NCBI RefSeq assembly: GCF_900108315.1
Contig: NZ_FNVB01000002.1
Span: forward strand, 1,140,562 to 1,204,561
Length of the DNA: 64,000 nt
Source of the DNA: Saccharopolyspora kobensis
GTDB taxonomy: Bacteria; Actinomycetota; Actinomycetes; Mycobacteriales; Pseudonocardiaceae
Direction of reading: 5' to 3'
The notes under the pieces were generated by a model that did no database searches, had not been told where the DNA came from, and was given only the letters and a program-made list of their open reading frames with translations. Made by a program: the position numbers and the translations under genes. Position 1 is the first letter of the stretch. Every line of letters starts with the position of its first letter. This document shows positions 18,247 to 26,797 of the stretch, piece after piece.

Positions 18247-19038
18247 TCAGCCGAACTCGACTTCGCCGCCGGTGAGGGCGGGACGCTGCTCGACCTCGGC
18301 GCCGAAGGCGATCACACCGGTTCGCCAGCAGCTCACCGACAGCTGATCGCCTGGGAAGACCGGGCCGGCGAAGCGCGCTTCCAGCCTGCGCAGGTCGGCC
18401 GGGTGGGCGCCGTACTGCTGGGCCACCGCCAGCGTTGTGGTGGCCAAGGTGCACAGGCCGTGCAGGAACGGTTTCGGTTGTCCGGCCGCCCGGGCCGCTG
18501 CCGGGTCGATGTGCATGTGGTGGCGATCGCCCAGCAGCCGGTAGAGCGCCGCCTGGTTCGGGGCGGTGGCGACCGCCAGCCGGTGATCCGGCGGGGTCCG
18601 CGGCGACTTCGGGCTCGTGGGGCCGCGCTGGCCGCCGAACCCGCCGCAGCCGGGGGCGAACAGCGTCCAGGTGGCCAGGAAGCAGTCGCTCTCCACTGCC
18701 ACTTCGAAGAGAGCCGCCGAGCCCTTGTCCCACACCTCCGCCACAGCCGCCGTCATCGTCAGGGAGCCGGATCTGGGCAGCGGGCGCAGCACTTCGAGCC
18801 GCTGGGCGCCGTGCACCGCCGTGCTGGTGTCGAACGCGCCCCTGGAACCCAGCTCGTCCGGTGCCCACTGGGCGAGGGTCAGCGCGAACGTCGGCAGCAC
18901 CCGCAGGCGCTCCTCGAAGACCAGGTCCAGGTCCTGCGCGGTGGCGCCGACCGCCAGCGCGTAGAGGATCGCGTCGCGCTCGGTGTAGTCGACGGTGCGG
19001 GTGCCCAGTTCGGCTCCCCGCCAGCTCGCCGCCGTCAC
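18247..19038 (-). CDS. Double-hotdog MaoC-type enoyl-CoA hydratase (ChsH3-like)
   Basis: 263 aa with two hotdog domains. The N-terminal half (1-130) has lost the motif. The C-terminal half has the hydratase-2 motif LGDRHHMHIDPAAARAAG followed by PFLHGLCTL, with the catalytic Asp and His. Such proteins hydrate 2-enoyl-CoAs to 3R-hydroxyacyl-CoAs. The start overlaps the end of the Ltp2-like gene by 4 bases. In Mycobacterium tuberculosis a protein of this kind (ChsH3) lies near the igr operon and hydrates a steroid side-chain CoA thioester. The same role here is inference from neighbours and domain layout. Confidence 0.78.
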   Translation of the reverse strand: MTAASWRGAELGTRTVDYTERDAILYALAVGATAQDLDLVFEERLRVLPTFALTLAQWAPDELGSRGAFDTSTAVHGAQRLEVLRPLPRSGSLTMTAAVAEVWDKGSAALFEVAVESDCFLATWTLFAPGCGGFGGQRGPTSPKSPRTPPDHRLAVATAPNQAALYRLLGDRHHMHIDPAAARAAGQPKPFLHGLCTLATTTLAVAQQYGAHPADLRRLEARFAGPVFPGDQLSVSCWRTGVIAFGAEVEQRPALTGGEVEFG

Positions 19039-20213
19039 TCGGACGCGCCCAGGATCAGGCCGCTGGTCGGCACGCCGGTGCCCGCCGTGACCACCACGTT
19101 ACGCACGTCCGGCGGCTGGTTGACCGAGGTTCCGCGCACCAGCCGGACCGCCTCGGCGATGCCGTTCATCCCGTGCAGGTACGCCTCACCGAGCTGACCG
19201 CCGTGGGTGTTGGCGGGCAGCAGGCCGTCCAGTTCGAGCTGGCCGTCGCGGATGAAGTCCTTGGCCTCGCCGCGGGCGCAGAAACCCAGTTCCTCCAGCT
19301 GCGGCAGGACCAGCGGGGTGAAGTGGTCGTAGAGGATCGCGGCCTGGACATCGCCCGGGCGCAGCCCGCTCTGGGCCCACAGCTGCTCGCCGACCAGCCC
19401 CATCTCGGGAATGCCGGAGATCGACGGGCGGTAGTAGCTGGTCATCATGTGCTGGTCGGCGCCCGAGCCCTGCGCCGCGGCGAGCACTTCCACCGGCAGG
19501 TGCGGCAGGTCGCGGGCGCGCTCCGCCGAGACCAGCACCAGTGCCTGCCCGCCGTCGGTCTCCTGGCAGCAGTCCAGCAGGTGCAGCGGCTCGGCGATCC
19601 ACCGCGATTCCTGGTGCTCGGCCAGGGTTATCGGGCGCTGGTGGAACCAGGCCCGCGGGTTGGTGGCGGCGTGCTTGCGGTCCAGCACCGCGACCCGGCC
19701 GAAGTCCTCCGAGGTGGCACCGAAGTCGTGCATGTAGCGGCGGGCGAACATGGCGACCCACTGCGCGGGCGTGTTCAGGCCGAACGGCGTCATCCACGAG
19801 TAGGCGGCGCGATCGGCGCTGAGGTCGACCGGGCGGTCGGCCTGCCCGAGCCCGTAGCGCTCGCCCGACCGCTCGTTGAACGCCCGCCAGCAGACCACCA
19901 CCGAGGCCAGTCCGGCGGCGATGGCCGCCGCGGCGTGTGCCACCGTGCCGCACGCCGCACCGCCGCCGTAACCGACGCGGGAGAAGTAGGTCAGCTCGCC
20001 GATTCCCGCGTTGCGGGCGACGTGGATGTCGGAGCTGGACTCCGCGGTGTAGGTGACCATGCCGTCCACATCGGACGGTTCGAGTCCCGCGTCGGCCACC
20101 GCGGCCAGCACCGCCTCGACGGCCAGTCGCAGTTCGCTGCGGCCGGAGCGCTTGGAGAACTCGGTCGCGCCGATGCCTGCGATCGCCACCGAGCGGGACA
20201 GGACGCCGGTCAT
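19035..20213 (-). CDS. ltp2: Ltp2-like thiolase-fold steroid side-chain aldolase
   Basis: 392 aa thiolase-superfamily protein starting SRSVAIAGIGATEFSKRSGRS. Known Ltp2 proteins, with the DUF35 domain of ChsH2, cleave the C17 hydroxy side-chain CoA thioester by retro-aldol reaction to a 17-keto steroid and propionyl-CoA. Tyr295 (YDHFTPLVL) and Tyr345 (GEAYLHGMNG) sit where, from memory, the two catalytic tyrosines of Ltp2 aldolases lie. Its ATG overlaps the ChsH1-like stop by 4 bases, as expected for igr genes. Length matches mycobacterial Ltp2. An SCP-2 thiolase role is less likely given the partners. Confidence 0.83.
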   Translation of the reverse strand: MTGVLSRSVAIAGIGATEFSKRSGRSELRLAVEAVLAAVADAGLEPSDVDGMVTYTAESSSDIHVARNAGIGELTYFSRVGYGGGAACGTVAHAAAAIAAGLASVVVCWRAFNERSGERYGLGQADRPVDLSADRAAYSWMTPFGLNTPAQWVAMFARRYMHDFGATSEDFGRVAVLDRKHAATNPRAWFHQRPITLAEHQESRWIAEPLHLLDCCQETDGGQALVLVSAERARDLPHLPVEVLAAAQGSGADQHMMTSYYRPSISGIPEMGLVGEQLWAQSGLRPGDVQAAILYDHFTPLVLPQLEELGFCARGEAKDFIRDGQLELDGLLPANTHGGQLGEAYLHGMNGIAEAVRLVRGTSVNQPPDVRNVVVTAGTGVPTSGLILGASE

Positions 20214-20632
20214 GCGGACTCCTCCTGGGCCGGGAGGTGGACGTCGACCGTGCCGGTGACGTGCGCACCACGGCTGTTCTCGCCGGTGACCGCGACGCGG
20301 ACGCAGCCGCGATCGGTGTCCTTGCCGGTCACCTCGCCGGTCAGGACCATGGTGTCGCCGGGGTGGTTGGGGGCGCCCAGCCGGATCCGGATGGCCTTGA
20401 CCACCGAGGCCGGGCCCGCCCACGAGGTGACGAACCGGTCCACGAGGCCGTTGGTGGTGAGGATGTTCATGAACACGTCCTCGGAACCGTGCTCGACCGC
20501 CAGCGCCGGGTCGTGGTGCACGTCCTGGAAGTCCCGGCTCGCGATGGCGGTGGCCACGATCAGCGTGCGGGTCAGCGGGATCTCCAGCCTCGGCAGCGCA
20601 TCGCCGATGCTCACCTCGTCGAACGCGGTCAC
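20210..20632 (-). CDS. chsH1: ChsH1-like single-hotdog MaoC enoyl-CoA hydratase subunit
   Basis: 140 aa from a GTG with GGAGG eight bases upstream. One MaoC-type hotdog is present, with the motif ASRDFQDVHHDPALAVEHG that carries the Asp and His of hydratase-2 enzymes. In the steroid pathway ChsH1 supplies the catalytic residues and pairs with ChsH2, whose hotdog is degenerate. Here the gene lies between an acyl-CoA dehydrogenase and the Ltp2 gene with 4-base overlaps on both sides. Length and order agree with the igr operon. Confidence in the steroid role rests on the whole set of neighbours. Confidence 0.82.
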   Translation of the reverse strand: MTAFDEVSIGDALPRLEIPLTRTLIVATAIASRDFQDVHHDPALAVEHGSEDVFMNILTTNGLVDRFVTSWAGPASVVKAIRIRLGAPNHPGDTMVLTGEVTGKDTDRGCVRVAVTGENSRGAHVTGTVDVHLPAQEESA

Positions 20633-21693
20633 GAAGTCACCTCCGCGGCCGCCAGGTGCGCGCCGAGATCCGCGAGCGCGGCGGCGGCTCCGCCGAAGGT
20701 GCCCGCGATCTCCTTGCCCCACAGGAAGTACCGGTGCGCCGGGTAGTCGATGTCGACGCCGATGCCGCCGTGCACGTGCTGGGTGCGGTGCACGACGTCC
20801 AGCCCCGCCTGATCGGCCCACCACTTGGCCACCAGCACCGCGCGGTCGGCGTCGGGTGCGTCGTCGGCGAGCGCGGTGATCGCCTGCCACAGCGTCACAT
20901 CCACGGCTTCGACGTCGATGTAGCAGTCGGCGAGCTGGTGCTGGACCGCTTGGAAGGTGGCCAGCGGCCTGCCGAACTGGTGGCGCTCGCCGAGATACCC
21001 GGCCGCGAGCGCAAGAGCGCCTTTCATGACACCGGTTTGGACCGCCGACAGAGCGACGGTCGCGCGCTGCAGGGTCCGGCGGAACACCTCGGCACCCCCG
21101 ATCGGGCGTGCACCGGCGCGGTCGAGGTGGAGGTGCGCGCTGAGGCCTCTGGCCGTGGTCTCGGCGAGTTCCCAGCGCAGCCCGTCGGCCTCCACCAGGA
21201 AGAGCCCGGGGCCGTCGACGGAAGTCGCGGAGACGAGGACCGCGGCTGCACCCCGCGGTGACGGGACGACCGCCTTGGTTCCCGAGAGCAGCCAGGAACC
21301 GTTCTCCAGCGTCGCGGTGCAGGTCGGCGCATCCGGCTCAGCGGGTGCGAACTCCTCCAGCGCCAAGGCGGTCCGCCCCTCGGCGAGGACGCCGTGCTCG
21401 GCGAGGGCCAGGGCTGCCACGCCCGCCGACCACAGCGGAACGGGTGCGACGGCCCGGCCCTGTTCCTCCAGCAACACGCACAGACCCGCGAGGCCGAGTC
21501 CCGCTCCACCGCGATCCTCGGGCAGTGCGATGTCCACCAGCCCCGCCTTGGCCAGCTCCGCCCACAGGTGCTCGTCCACTCCCGTCGGCGAGGCCTCCAC
21601 CTCCCGGATCCGGTCGGTGGTGGCCTGGTCGGTGAAGATGTCGCGGGCCAGGTCCCGGACCGCGGCGAGCTCCTCGCCGAGGTGGAAGTCCAT
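20629..21693 (-). CDS. fadE28: Acyl-CoA dehydrogenase, FadE28-like subunit
   Basis: 354 aa, shorter than a standard acyl-CoA dehydrogenase and close to the size of mycobacterial FadE28. Family features are EHLWAELAKAGLVDIALPEDRGG, the C-terminal RHQFGRPLATFQAVQHQLADCYI and TQHVHGGIGVDIDYPAHRYF with the FAD/substrate-site HGG. In steroid degraders these enzymes form alpha2beta2 tetramers with a second FadE and dehydrogenate the three-carbon side chain. The second partner is at 22620-23786. The gene is 12 bases after the ChsH2-like stop and overlaps ChsH1 by 4 bases. Confidence 0.82.
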   Translation of the reverse strand: MDFHLGEELAAVRDLARDIFTDQATTDRIREVEASPTGVDEHLWAELAKAGLVDIALPEDRGGAGLGLAGLCVLLEEQGRAVAPVPLWSAGVAALALAEHGVLAEGRTALALEEFAPAEPDAPTCTATLENGSWLLSGTKAVVPSPRGAAAVLVSATSVDGPGLFLVEADGLRWELAETTARGLSAHLHLDRAGARPIGGAEVFRRTLQRATVALSAVQTGVMKGALALAAGYLGERHQFGRPLATFQAVQHQLADCYIDVEAVDVTLWQAITALADDAPDADRAVLVAKWWADQAGLDVVHRTQHVHGGIGVDIDYPAHRYFLWGKEIAGTFGGAAAALADLGAHLAAAEVTS

Positions 21694-21705
21694 TCGTGTT
21701 CTCCT

Positions 21706-22623
21706 TCAGCTCTCGGGGCGGAACACGGGCAGCACCAGCTGCGGGTCCGCTTCCAGCCACTCCAGGCGGACCGGCATGCCGATGGCGACCTCCTCCGGGG
21801 CGAGGCCGACCAGGTTCGTGATCAACCTGGTGCCCTCGGCCAGCTCGACCAGCGCGATCAGCAGCGGGTAGTCGAACGCCGGGTGCGGCGGGTGGTGGGC
21901 GACCACGTAGCTGTGGACGGTGGCCCGACCCGATGCCTGCACGGTGTCCCACTCGAAGGACCGGCAGTGCGGGCAGCACGGGCCGGGTGGGTGGCGCAGC
22001 TCCTCGCAGGACCGGCACCGCTGGATGACCAGGCGCTTCTCCATGGCGGCTTCGAACCAGAACGCGTTGTCCTGGTTCACCGCCGGTCGCGGGCGCGGCG
22101 CCCGCTTCTCCGCAGGCCGGAACCGCAGCGTGCGCCACTTCTGGACCGCGACGACGGCACCACCGGCGTCCCGGTAGGTGCGCACCGTGGTCACGAACCG
22201 CCCCGGGCCGAGACCGGTGCGCTTCTCCGCCGAGATCGACTCCACGACCTCTTCGGTGCTGACCTCGTCACCGGGTACCAGCTCGCGGACGAACTCGAAC
22301 TCCGAATCGGTGGCCACCACCGACGTGTAACCGCCGTCGGCCAGCAGCTCCACCAGTTCGTCGAAGGCGGTGCGGGCGCTCGGCGCGCTGCTGGCGGCAT
22401 AGCCCCGCATGGTCCACGCCTGCATCATCGATGCCGGGGCCACGATCCCATCGCGGCCCGTGGCCCGCGCGGCATCAGCCGAGAGGTAGACCGGGTTCGG
22501 ATCGCCCATCGCCTCGACCCAGTGGCGGATCATCGGCACGTTGACCGGGTCCTGCCCCGCCCTGGCCGGGACGAGCACGCGTCCGACGTAGGACTGCAGA
22601 GCCTGTTCGTAGTGCTCGCTCAT
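21706..22623 (-). CDS. chsH2: ChsH2-like protein: MaoC-type hotdog fused to a DUF35 zinc-ribbon/OB domain
   Basis: 305 aa. Residues 1-175 are a FAS1-like/MaoC hotdog (VLVPARAGQDPVNVPMIRHWVEAMGDPNPVY). Residues 195-305 are a DUF35 domain with zinc-ribbon cysteines CRSCEELRHPPGPCCPHC and an OB fold. In ChsH2 the hotdog pairs with ChsH1 as enoyl-CoA hydratase, and DUF35 binds the Ltp2 aldolase, channelling the intermediate. All three partners are encoded here. Its ATG overlaps the stop of the FadE29-like gene by 4 bases. The domain order and length match mycobacterial ChsH2. Confidence 0.88.
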   Translation of the reverse strand: MSEHYEQALQSYVGRVLVPARAGQDPVNVPMIRHWVEAMGDPNPVYLSADAARATGRDGIVAPASMMQAWTMRGYAASSAPSARTAFDELVELLADGGYTSVVATDSEFEFVRELVPGDEVSTEEVVESISAEKRTGLGPGRFVTTVRTYRDAGGAVVAVQKWRTLRFRPAEKRAPRPRPAVNQDNAFWFEAAMEKRLVIQRCRSCEELRHPPGPCCPHCRSFEWDTVQASGRATVHSYVVAHHPPHPAFDYPLLIALVELAEGTRLITNLVGLAPEEVAIGMPVRLEWLEADPQLVLPVFRPES

Positions 22624-23786
22624 GCGCCCCTCTTCCCCCGTGGCAGCCCCAGGCCCTGGGTGGCGATCATGTCGCGCAGCACTTCGTTCACGCCGCCTCC
22701 GAAGGTGTTGACCACGCTCTGCCGGGAGAGCTGCTCGACCTGCCCGCCGAGCACGGCTGCCGGGGATTCCGGCCGGATCCGCCCGGCCGCGCCGAGCACC
22801 TGCGTCAGGGCGCGCTGCACGTCGATGTGCGTCTCGGTGCCGTACACCTTCGCCGCGCCCGCCGTCGCACCGGTCAGCGCGCCCTCCGCGACCGCCGTGG
22901 TCATCTTCCAGTTCATCAGCCGCATCGCCTCCAGCTTCGCGAAGGCGCGGGCCATTTCGGTTCGCACCCAGGGCTTTTCGAGGACCCCGCTGTCCCGGGC
23001 CCAGGCCAGCACCTGTTCCCAGAGCTGGATCGTGCGACCGCCTAGAGCCGCCAGGCCGATCCGCTCGTGGTTGAGCTGGGCGGTGATCAGGCGCCAGCCG
23101 CCGTCGACCGCGCCGACGACGTGGTCGAGCGGCACCCGGACATCGCTGTAGTAGGTGGCCGTGACGGAGAGGCCGCCGACGGTCTGGATCGGGCTCCAGG
23201 AGAAGCCTTCGGTCTCGGTGGGCACGATCAGGATCGAGATGCCGCGGTGCTTGGGCGCTTCCGGGTCCGTGCGGGCCGCGAGCCAGATGTGGTCGGCGGT
23301 GTTCGCGCCGGAGGTGAAGATCTTCTGCCCGTTGACCACGAACTCGTCGCCGTCGCGCACCGCCCTGGTGGTGAGCGAGGCGAGGTCGGTGCCCGCGTCG
23401 GGTTCGGTGTAGCCGATGGCGAATACGATGTCACCGCTGAGGATTCCGGGCAGGTAGGCCCGCTTCTGCTCCTCCGTGCCGTGCTCCATGAGGGTGGGGC
23501 CGACGGTGTTCACCGTGACGAACGGGAACGGCAGGCCGGCGCGCTGGACCTCGTCGAAGAACACGTACTGCTCCTCGACCGACCGGCCCTGACCGCCGTA
23601 CTCGCGCGGCCAGCCGATGCCCAGCCAGCCGTCGCGACCGAGCATCTTGACGACCTCCCGGAACCGGGAGCCGCCGACGCCCTCCTCTCCCGCCCGCCGG
23701 CGTTCGTCCGGCGGGAGCAGCCCGGCGAAGTAGGCGCGCAGTTCCCGCCTGAGCCGCTGCTGCTCGGGCGTCTCTCGCAAGTCCAT
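22620..23786 (-). CDS. fadE29: Acyl-CoA dehydrogenase, FadE29-like subunit
   Basis: 388 aa, almost the size of mycobacterial FadE29. Features include GWLGIGWPREYGGQGRSVEEQ, the FAD loop IGYTEPDAGTDLASLTTRA, NGQKIFTSGANTADHIWLAAR and the C-terminal SVVNTFGGGVNEVLRDMIA. It should dehydrogenate a steroid side-chain acyl-CoA together with the FadE28-like partner at 20629-21693. The ATG at 23786 is preferred; the frame stays open upstream but is unlike the family. It is 26 bases behind the FadD17-like gene and coupled to the ChsH2-like gene by ATGA. Confidence 0.85.
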   Translation of the reverse strand: MDLRETPEQQRLRRELRAYFAGLLPPDERRRAGEEGVGGSRFREVVKMLGRDGWLGIGWPREYGGQGRSVEEQYVFFDEVQRAGLPFPFVTVNTVGPTLMEHGTEEQKRAYLPGILSGDIVFAIGYTEPDAGTDLASLTTRAVRDGDEFVVNGQKIFTSGANTADHIWLAARTDPEAPKHRGISILIVPTETEGFSWSPIQTVGGLSVTATYYSDVRVPLDHVVGAVDGGWRLITAQLNHERIGLAALGGRTIQLWEQVLAWARDSGVLEKPWVRTEMARAFAKLEAMRLMNWKMTTAVAEGALTGATAGAAKVYGTETHIDVQRALTQVLGAAGRIRPESPAAVLGGQVEQLSRQSVVNTFGGGVNEVLRDMIATQGLGLPRGKRGA

Positions 23787-23812
23787 CGGAGGTCCTCTCG
23801 TGTCACCACCGG

Positions 23813-25465
23813 TCAGGGCAGGAAGCGCAGCCGGCCGTTGGTGGCGAACTGCTCGCGCAGGTCCTGCTTGTCCTGCTCGGTCATCCGGGCGTACGACGGC
23901 GCTCCGCGGCCCTGCCACCAGTGCACCTCGTCGGTGGTGCGCCAGCCGTCGGCCTGCATCTCCTTCTTGCGGAGCTTGTTCGACCCGGTGGTGGGCAGTT
24001 GCCGGGACACCCGCACGTAGCGCGGGATTCCCTTGGGGCCCAGGTCTTCCTGCGCGGCGAGGAAGTCCGGGAGGTTCAGGTCCTCGAACCGGGCGCGGGT
24101 TTCGACGGCCGCCATCACCTGGTCGCCCGAGCGCGGGTCGGGCACCGCGAAGACCCCGGCGGCGAGGATGTCCGGGTGCCGCCGCAGGACTCGCTCGGTC
24201 AGCAGCGCGGAGATGTTCTCGCCGTCCACCCGGATCCAGTCGCCCGACCGGCCCGCGAAGTAGAGGTAGCCCGCGCTGTCGAGGTAGCCGAGGTCACCGG
24301 TCCAGTACCAGCCGTGCCGGACGCGTTCGGCGTTGGCCGCCGGGTTCTTGTAGTAGCCCTCGAACTTCGCCGCGCCCTCGGTGTTGACGAGCTCGCCGAT
24401 CGCCTCCTCGGCGTTGCGCACCCGGCCGTGCTCGTCGAGTTCCGCGGGCGGGCACGGCTCGCGGGTTTCCGGGTCGACGACGCGCACTCCCGCGTGGGCC
24501 GGAACACCCAGTGCGGAAGGTGGTCCGGAAGGCGCCTGGTTGATCATCCCGGCGCCTTCGCTCGACCCGTAGCCCTCGTAGAGGATCGCGCCGAAGCGGC
24601 GTTTGAACTCGGCCCGGTCCTCGGGCGAGGCCTCGGTGCCGAACCCGTGCGTCAGCGTGTTGTCGGCGTCGTCCGGCCGTTCCGGCTGGCCGAGCAGGTA
24701 ACCGATCGCCTTGCCGACGTAGGTGAAGTACGTCGCGCCGTAGTGCCGCACGTCCGGCACGAATCCGGATGCGGAGAACTTCGGCGCGAGTGCCACGCAG
24801 GCTCCCGCGAGCAGCGCGGGTGCCCACAGCGCCATCAGGGCGTTGCCGTGGAACAACGGCATGCAGCAGTAGCAGACGTCGTCGCGACCGATGTGGTACT
24901 TGGCGGTGTTCTGCCGCGCGAGCCCGACCAGGCGTCCTTGGGAGCAGATCGCGGCTTTCGAGGCCCCCGTCGTGCCCGAGGTGAACAGCAGCAGCATGCG
25001 GGTCTCAGCGCTGATCGACGGATCGCGCACGGGGTCCGCGGGCGGCAGCTGCTCCGCGTACTCCGGCGAGTCCACCAGGACGAAGCGGTTCCTCGGCACG
25101 CCGATGTCGAGGCCGTCGAGGAGCTCCAGTCCCGCCGAATCGGTCACCAGCAGCTGGAGGTCGGTGTGGCGCACCTCCGCTTCCAGGTGGGTGCCGCGGC
25201 GGGTGGGGTTGATGCCCACGACCGTCGCGCCGGTGAGCGCGGCGGCACCCAGCCAGAGGACGAACTCCGGGACGTTGTCCAGGAGAACACCCACGTGGAA
25301 CGGGCGCTTCTCGTCGCGCAGCCGTCTCAGCCGGGCGGCGCGAGCCGCGCTGTCGCGGACCACTTCGTCCCAGGTCCAGGTCCGCTCCCGCGAGCGAAGA
25401 CCGGGCCGGTGGTCACCGAGCCGGTCCAGCAGCAGGTCGGCGATCGTCTCACTACGGTGGCTCAT
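23813..25465 (-). CDS. fadD17: FadD17-like acyl-CoA synthetase
   Basis: 550 aa AMP-forming ligase. The P-loop-like LLLFTSGTTGASKA, GYGSSEGAGMI (A5), WYWTGDLGYLDSAGYLYFAGRSGDWIRVDGEN (A7-A8) and the C-terminal TGSNKLRKKEM with the catalytic Lys are all present. Segments such as GRDDVCYCCMPLFHGNA, KFSASGFVPDVRHYGATYFTYVGK and PDDADN resemble FadD17, a member of the cholesterol regulon in mycobacteria that activates steroid side-chain acids. It lies 10 bases behind the old-yellow-type gene and 26 before the FadE gene. The exact steroid acid used is unknown. Confidence 0.84.
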   Translation of the reverse strand: MSHRSETIADLLLDRLGDHRPGLRSRERTWTWDEVVRDSAARAARLRRLRDEKRPFHVGVLLDNVPEFVLWLGAAALTGATVVGINPTRRGTHLEAEVRHTDLQLLVTDSAGLELLDGLDIGVPRNRFVLVDSPEYAEQLPPADPVRDPSISAETRMLLLFTSGTTGASKAAICSQGRLVGLARQNTAKYHIGRDDVCYCCMPLFHGNALMALWAPALLAGACVALAPKFSASGFVPDVRHYGATYFTYVGKAIGYLLGQPERPDDADNTLTHGFGTEASPEDRAEFKRRFGAILYEGYGSSEGAGMINQAPSGPPSALGVPAHAGVRVVDPETREPCPPAELDEHGRVRNAEEAIGELVNTEGAAKFEGYYKNPAANAERVRHGWYWTGDLGYLDSAGYLYFAGRSGDWIRVDGENISALLTERVLRRHPDILAAGVFAVPDPRSGDQVMAAVETRARFEDLNLPDFLAAQEDLGPKGIPRYVRVSRQLPTTGSNKLRKKEMQADGWRTTDEVHWWQGRGAPSYARMTEQDKQDLREQFATNGRLRFLP

Positions 25466-25475
25466 CGGTGGCCGC

Positions 25476-26705
25476 TCAGGAGGCGTAGCCGGCGTCGGTG
25501 CCCCAGCTCTGCGACCGGGGGCTGCTGCGGTCGACCAGGACGCAGCGCGCACCCGTGAAGTTCGTCGGCATGCAGCGGTTGTTGTGGTTGCACAGCGACC
25601 GCACGCCCGGATCCGCTTCGATGCGGTTGATCAGGTCGGGTTCGCGGAGCAGTGCGCGCGCCATCGCCACGAACTCGAAGCCCTCGGCCATGCCGCGATC
25701 CATGATCGCCTTGTTCGTGATGCCGCCGAGCAGGATCATCGGCAGGCTGACCGCGGCCCGGATCTGCCGGGCGTCGTCGAGCAGGTAGCCGTCCTGGTAG
25801 GGGTATTCGCGCAGCATCGTGCGGCCCAGCAGCTTCACGCCCAGCTTGATCGGCTGCGGCATGACCTCGGCGAAGGCGTCCAGCGGCGCATCACCTTTGA
25901 AGAGGTACATGGGATTGCTCAGCGAGCTGCCCGCGGTCATCTCCAGGGCGTCGACCGAACCGTCGGATTCCAGCCACTGCGCCACCGCGATCGCCTCGTC
26001 CAGCCAGAAGCCGCCCGGCACGCCGTCATCCATGTTCAGCTTGGTGATGACGGCGATCCGGTCGCCGACCGCCTCCCGCACCGCAAGCATGATCTCCCGC
26101 GCGAGGCGCGCCCGGTTCTCCAGGCTGCCGCCGTGGGAATCGGTGCGGTGGTTGAGCTTCGGGCTCAGGAACGAGCTGGCCAGGTAGTTGTGCCCCAGGT
26201 GCACCTCGACCGCGTCGAAGCCCGCCTCGATGGCCATCCGCGCTGCTCTGGCGTGGTCCTGCACCACGCGGCGCAGGTCCTCGCGGGTCGCTTCGCGCGC
26301 GAAGCTGAGCGTGGTCTTGTGGAAGTGCCTGCTCGGCGCGAGCGCCGGCGCACCGTTCGCCTTGGGGTTGGCGACCGGGCCGCCGTGGCCGAGCTGCGCC
26401 GAGACGGCAGCACCCTGGTCGTGCACGGCTTCGGTGAGCTTCCGCAGGCCCGGCAGGGCTTCGGGCGTCCACAGGATCTGGTGCCGGTCGGTGCGGCCCT
26501 CCGGCGACACCGCGCAGTAGGCGACCGTGGTCATGCCCACCCCGCCCGCCGCGTGCCGGACGTGGAAGTCGACCAGGTCCTGGGTGACCCTCCCACGGTG
26601 GCTGAGGCCCTCGTAGGTGGCGGCCTTGATCGTCCGGTTGCGCAAGGTCAGCGGACCGATCTTCCCAGGGCTGAAGACGTCCGGGGCGGGTTGGGTGGTG
26701 GTCAC
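25476..26705 (-). CDS. NADH:flavin oxidoreductase / old yellow enzyme family protein
   Basis: 409 aa from a GTG with AGGAG six bases before it. The FMN TIM barrel is evident: FSPGKIGPLTLRNRTIKAATYEG, AQLGHGGPV, GFDAVEVHLGHNYLASSFLSPKLNHRTDSHGGSLENR and LLGGITN. A cysteine-containing tail (LCNHNNRCMPTNFTGARC) recalls, but does not match, the FeS motif of 2,4-dienoyl-CoA reductases. It may reduce an enoyl or dienone intermediate. It is the first gene of the nine-gene igr-like operon, and a palindrome (26772-26786) precedes it. Steroid ring or side-chain substrate is inference. Confidence 0.82.
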   Translation of the reverse strand: MTTTQPAPDVFSPGKIGPLTLRNRTIKAATYEGLSHRGRVTQDLVDFHVRHAAGGVGMTTVAYCAVSPEGRTDRHQILWTPEALPGLRKLTEAVHDQGAAVSAQLGHGGPVANPKANGAPALAPSRHFHKTTLSFAREATREDLRRVVQDHARAARMAIEAGFDAVEVHLGHNYLASSFLSPKLNHRTDSHGGSLENRARLAREIMLAVREAVGDRIAVITKLNMDDGVPGGFWLDEAIAVAQWLESDGSVDALEMTAGSSLSNPMYLFKGDAPLDAFAEVMPQPIKLGVKLLGRTMLREYPYQDGYLLDDARQIRAAVSLPMILLGGITNKAIMDRGMAEGFEFVAMARALLREPDLINRIEADPGVRSLCNHNNRCMPTNFTGARCVLVDRSSPRSQSWGTDAGYAS

Positions 26706-26771
26706 GAGCACTCCTGTTCCGCTGGGTTGTCGCGAAGGTAGGGCGATCCGGCGGCACCGCACCGCTGCCGG

Positions 26772-26786
26772 TCCCGCTCATCGGGA
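26772..26786. promoter_or_regulatory. Shared operator copy 1 (TCCCGCTCATCGGGA)
   Basis: A 15-mer with TCCCG/CGGGA arms 67-81 bp upstream of the first gene of the igr-like operon. It differs at one position from the copy at 27633-27647 in the divergent region beyond the next gene. Two near-identical symmetric sites flanking the transcription units of one pathway suggest a common regulator, identity unknown. Confidence 0.5.
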
Positions 26787-26797
26787 AGCCGCGGAGT

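Noticed and set aside
18435..20879. Long plus-strand reading frame of over 800 codons opposite the igr-like genes
   Set aside because: It is antisense to well-supported genes and its translation is Arg/Gly/Val-rich with no domain; such shadow frames are expected at about 70% G+C.
17422..26705. KstR-type operators in the steroid-like cluster
   Set aside because: I looked for TNNAACNNGTTNNA-type sites near the operon starts and recognised none; other palindromes are reported instead.
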